From Vulcanisaeta distributa JCM 11213 (GTDB taxonomy: Archaea; Thermoproteota; Thermoprotei; Thermoproteales; Thermocladiaceae), in contig BBCS01000002.1 in NCBI GenBank assembly GCA_001316125.1, positions 1-64,000 on the forward strand: a stretch of DNA of 64,000 nt. The letters run 5' to 3'. Below are positions 61,162-64,000 of the stretch, one piece after another. The notes beneath the pieces were generated by a model. It searched no databases and was not told the DNA's origin. It saw only the letters and a program-made list of their open reading frames with translations. The translations under genes and the position numbers were made by a program. Each line of letters starts with the position of its first letter. Within the stretch, counting starts at the first letter, position 1.

Positions 61162-61245
61162 GATAAGACCTGGGGGGGCATAGACTCTAATTAATTAAGT
61201 TTATTGCACAGGGACGAGCCAAAATAACTAGTTGAAGATATTTGT

Positions 61246-61271
61246 GAGGATTAGAGAGCGCCTAATCCCTC
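61246..61271. other. Inverted repeat in the Rieske-protease gap
   Basis: GAGGATTAG (61246-61254) pairs with CTAATCCCTC (61262-61271) with one bulged base and a seven-base loop. It lies in a 178-base gap and could be a transcription end signal or an RNA structure. No gene is seen in the gap. Confidence 0.4.
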
Positions 61272-61339
61272 GCCATACCGGTTCGATCCTTATTACTCGC
61301 TGTAGGGTTCCCCCCCTTGTGATGCAAAATTAAGTCCCT

Positions 61340-61694
61340 TTACTTCATTAGCATCCTGGATGGGCGTAATTCCCTCCTGAATGGGTCTAAGACGAGTCCG
61401 AATATCTCGAGCGTGACTGTACCGAGTAGGTTCTCATCCTCTGTCTCACCGAGTACAACCGGCGTGTGTCTCTCACCGTAACCCCTCAGCTCAATCACGG
61501 CCTCCGAGACCCACCGCCTAATTACCGTACCATCAGCAAGGACGAACTCCATCTCCTGCATGGGCTTAAGTCCAAGGTACTCCCAAACATCCCTCCTTAA
61601 AACGGTATACACCGCGCCCGAGTCGACAAGTAGCTTAACCGGTACGGACTTATCCCCCATGCTTAACCACGGCATCAATATACACCAAGCCCAT
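61340..61694 (-). CDS. Retropepsin-like aspartic protease, small, one frameshift
   Basis: A single-lobe clan AA protease: MGLVYIDAVVKHGDKSVPVKLLVDSGAVYTVLRRDVWEYLGL has the catalytic DSGA, then the flap region FVLADGTVIRRWVSEAVIEL and the second conserved block LLGTVTLEIFGLVLDP. A G5 run near 61658 (G4 keeps the frame) separates the start at 61694 from the rest. Length is about 118 residues. Such proteins are found in many archaea as homodimers of unknown target. It is not linked to a retroelement here. Confidence 0.72.
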
Positions 61695-61720
61695 AGACAG
61701 CTTACGCAGTATTGGTAACT

Positions 61721-62828
61721 TTAATTATAAACCTTAATGACCCTGTACCAATTATCCCTCTCCGCAGGTATTAAACCTAAGCCCTTAATTAAATTAATGA
61801 GGGTATCCCTGGTCAGTATGGGCATCTTAAGCCCCGTGGCTGGTATAACCCTCTCCTCATAGAGTGTACCTCCGAAGTCATTGGCACCGAACTTAAGAGC
61901 CAATTGTGCAACCTCCAACCATTTGTCAACCAACTCGACTGTATATTGGGCAACTCATTCTTAAACACGAGCCTGGCCACGGCAACGACCCTCAATAGGG
62001 TGGCTGAGGTCAGTGGGTAGGGGACCTCCCTGGTCAACTCGCTATTGCCTGGCTCGAAGTTCCAGGCGGTGAATGACAGGAATCCGTGGGTCCTCCTCTG
62101 AAGCTCAATTATCCTGTATAGGTGCTCAGCCCAGTCGCTCATGGTCTCTACGTGGCCGTACATCATGGTTGCATTGCTCATTATGCCCATCCTATGCGCC
62201 GTCTCCATTATGTTTAGCCAGGTGTCCGAATCTATCTTGTGCGGCGCTATGGCCCTCCTCACCCTATCAACGAGTATCTCACCACCACCGCCGGCCAGCG
62301 TATCCATGCCAGCGCCCCCCCTAAGCCTATCGAGGACCTCCGCATAACTCATCCTATGCTTCCTGGCCAGGTAATCAACCTCTATTGGGCTTAACCCGTG
62401 AATAGCGACATGAGGCAACTTAGCCTTTAATGCCTTGAATAACCCCCCTCGTAATACTCAATATCCAGCTCGGGGGGGTTTATACCTCCCTGGACCAGGA
62501 CCTGCCTAATACCAAACTCCCTATCAATGGCCGCAACCCTACGCACAGCCTCCTCAACACTCAATGTATAAGCCTCCGGGTGTCCAGGCAGTCTATAAAA
62601 GGCGCAGAACCTGCAGGCTATTACGCACACATTCGTGTAGTTAAGTATCATGTTTGGTATGAAGGTGACTACATTACCAAAGTACTTCCTGGTCAGGTAC
62701 TCAGCGGCTGATCCAAGCTCCCACAGGTCCGCCTTAAATAATTCCTCAATATCACGCGTGCCTAAATGCTCTCCATAAATGGCCTTCTCAACAACTGGGC
62801 TCCAGCTATTACCCACGTCATTACGCAT
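61721..62828 (-). CDS. mqnC: Radical SAM dehypoxanthine futalosine cyclase-like (MqnC), frameshifts
   Basis: Radical SAM enzyme of the futalosine menaquinone pathway. The cluster motif is CVIACRFCAFYR (CxxxCxxC), then YTLSVEEAVRRV, VLVQGGINP, LDIEYYE, IHGLSPIEVDYLA, GEILVDRVRRAIAPHKI, SNATMMYGHVETMSDWAEHLYRIIELQRRTHGF and GANDFGGTLYEERV. Breaks lie near 62430 and 61940. Length is about 368 residues. FO synthase (CofG/CofH) is the main alternative; the EILVDRVR and MMYGHVE blocks and the mqnE-like neighbour favour MqnC. It is divergent from the mqnE-like gene. Confidence 0.75.
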
Positions 62829-62894
62829 TGAACAGCATTATTTAAGTTATTACGTGTTGCGCCATGGTGAGGTAAATAGTATAAAAATACCAAT

Positions 62895-62903
62895 GCTTAA
62901 AAG
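62895..62903 (+). promoter_or_regulatory. TATA-like promoter of the mqnE-like gene
   Basis: GCTTAAAAG is centred about 29 bases before ATG 62928, which fits a leaderless start. A further TATAAAAAT at about 62880 may serve the gene or its divergent neighbour. Confidence 0.45.
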
Positions 62904-62927
62904 GGATGTAGTTACTAACACGGTGTC

Positions 62928-64000
62928 ATGTGTACAATAGATGATTTACGTAATGCCATAATCAACGGCATTACTAAATCTGATGCCGAAAAATTCATGG
63001 TAGAATGTGACTTTAAGGACTTAGCCCGTGTTGCGAATGAGCTTACGAGGAAGATAACCGGTGATACTGCGACCGTGGTTAACAATGTCGTGATTAACTA
63101 CTCAAACATATGCGTGGCCCAATGCCCAATATGCGCCTTCTACAGACCCAGGGGGGGTCACCCAGAGGCCTATGTTAGAACCCCCCCTGAGGAGATAACA
63201 AAGGGCGTGCTTGAGGCCAAGGCTCGCTTTGGCGTGACGGAGCTCCACATAAACGGCGGCTTCAACCCAGACCTAGGCATTGAGTATTTCGAGGAGGTGT
63301 TTAGGTCCGTTAAGAGGGCGGCTCCTGACGTAATTATTAAGGGGGCCCACGGCAGCGGAAATAGACTTCTATGCCAGGGTTTGGAGGATGAGTACTAGGG
63401 AGGTGCTTGAGAGGTTTAGGGAGGCTGGGCTTGACGTGCTCAGTGGGGGGGGTGGTGCGGAGATACTTAATGAGGAGGTTAGGAGGGTGATAACTCCGTA
63501 CAAGTTCAATGCAGAGACCTGGCTCAGGATTCAGGAGGAGGCCCACAGGTTGGCTTATGAGTAATGCCACGATGCTCTACGGCCACATCGAGAAGCCAAA
63601 CCACATTGTTGAACACGTCTTCGCGATTAGGGAAGTTCAGGAGAGGACTCATGGAATACTCCTCTTCATACCAATAAAATTCGTCCCCCTGGAACACAAA
63701 ATTGTATAGAGATGGTTTTGTCAAGGGGGGGCCCGCGCCGGCGGAGTATGACGTGAAGGTCATAGCCATTTCAAGGCTAATACTTGGCGATACCATAAGG
63801 AGGATAGGCGCGTACTGGGTCTCAACGGGTAGGAGGTTGCTTCGACATTACTAATGGCCGGCGCCAACGACCTAGTGGGTACAATGATAAATGAGCAAGT
63901 ACTTAAGCAGGCAGGTTCTAAGGAGTCTGTGACGCTTGGGGGGGAATTAGCACACATAGCGCGTGAGGCGGGTTTGAGGTTATTCCTTAGGGACACGTTC
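62928..64000 (+). CDS. mqnE: Radical SAM aminofutalosine synthase-like (MqnE), frameshifts, cut by the window end
   Basis: The second radical SAM enzyme of the futalosine pathway. The cluster motif CVAQCPICAFYR (CxxxCxxC) follows VVINYSNI, then VTELHINGGFNPDLGIEYFEE, TREVLERFREAGLDVLSGG, EILNEEVRRVITPYKFNAETWLRIQEEAH, SNATMLYGHIEKPNHIVEHVFAIREVQERTHGIL and later GANDLVGTMINEQV. Breaks lie near 63350, 63550, 63690 and 63840. It runs off the right edge without a stop. It is a paralog of the divergent mqnC; the two probably act in succession, and CofH is the alternative. Confidence 0.75.

Noticed and set aside
61271..61300. GGTTCGATCC resembling a tRNA T-loop
   Set aside because: The flanking five bases on each side do not pair as a T-stem, and no acceptor, D or anticodon arm could be built around it. 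Similar GGTTCGAGACC strings at 19214 and 27127 lie inside genes.
61340..61694. Retropepsin-like gene as part of a retroelement
   Set aside because: No reverse transcriptase, integrase or repeats are nearby; stand-alone aspartic proteases of this kind are known in archaea.
768..64000. G7 runs as G-quadruplex or regulatory elements
   Set aside because: They are mostly single isolated runs inside codons, not four closely spaced tracts, and they damage conserved protein motifs.
1..64000. CRISPR arrays, insertion sequences, prophage or integrated plasmid genes
   Set aside because: No repeat-spacer pattern, transposase, integrase or attachment-site duplication was seen anywhere in the window.

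Overview
The window looks like a chromosomal segment of a hyperthermophilic crenarchaeon of the Thermoproteales, probably close to Vulcanisaeta or Caldivirga. This is inferred from the archaeal GHMP-type shikimate kinase, the TrpB2-type tryptophan synthase beta chain, TATA boxes about 25 bases upstream of start codons with no leader, ATGA-type gene overlaps, heavy use of AGG for arginine, and a fused hydroxyacyl-CoA dehydrogenase/enoyl-CoA hydratase. I saw no rRNA, tRNA, CRISPR array, transposase or insertion sequence.

Layout. 1-8454: aromatic amino acid block (tyrA, DAHP synthase, aroB, aroE, aroD on the minus strand, aroK, a fused transketolase, aroA). 8567-15392: an orphan oxoacid oxidoreductase gamma-like gene and the trp genes (trpC on minus; trpA-B-D-F-E-G on plus, joined by overlaps). 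15502-21552: PEP synthase, a LysE-type exporter, a two-domain MaoC hydratase, an AbrB-like protein and dihydroorotase. 21600-26676: SUF iron-sulfur assembly (sufC divergent from two tandem sufB copies and sufD). 26669-35324: methyltransferases, an AbrB-PhoU regulator, small NTPases, a metallophosphoesterase, an inositol-phosphatase-like enzyme and small zinc proteins. 35387-50538: a large acyl-CoA/carboxylate island (acyl-CoA ligase, crotonases, thiolase with DUF35 partner, two SCP2 proteins, hydroxyacid dehydrogenase, TPP enzyme, alcohol dehydrogenase, acyl-CoA dehydrogenase, acetoacetate-decarboxylase-like protein). 50612-52755: secreted and membrane proteins. 52835-60076: a membrane-anchored phospholipase-C-like phosphoesterase overlapping a glycerol operon (GlpA-like, FAD protein, small Cys protein, glycerol kinase, alkylglycerone-phosphate-synthase-like oxidase). 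60179-64000: vapBC, a Rieske protein, a retropepsin-like protease and divergent mqnC/mqnE for futalosine-pathway menaquinone.

Together the first 18 kb can supply erythrose-4-phosphate (transketolase) and PEP (PpsA) to the shikimate pathway and on to tryptophan; chorismate synthase is not in the window. The 35-60 kb part reads as breakdown of acyl chains and glycerophosphate compounds.

The most striking property of the sequence is not a gene. Runs of exactly seven G or C occur far more often than chance allows, and in gene after gene they put one extra Gly or Pro codon into motifs that are normally invariant. Many core genes are also broken by single-base losses. Both patterns point to a systematic consensus error, so the split reading frames are described here as single genes with frameshifts and not as true pseudogenes. 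Coordinates of frameshifts are read by eye and are accurate to roughly 10-20 bases.
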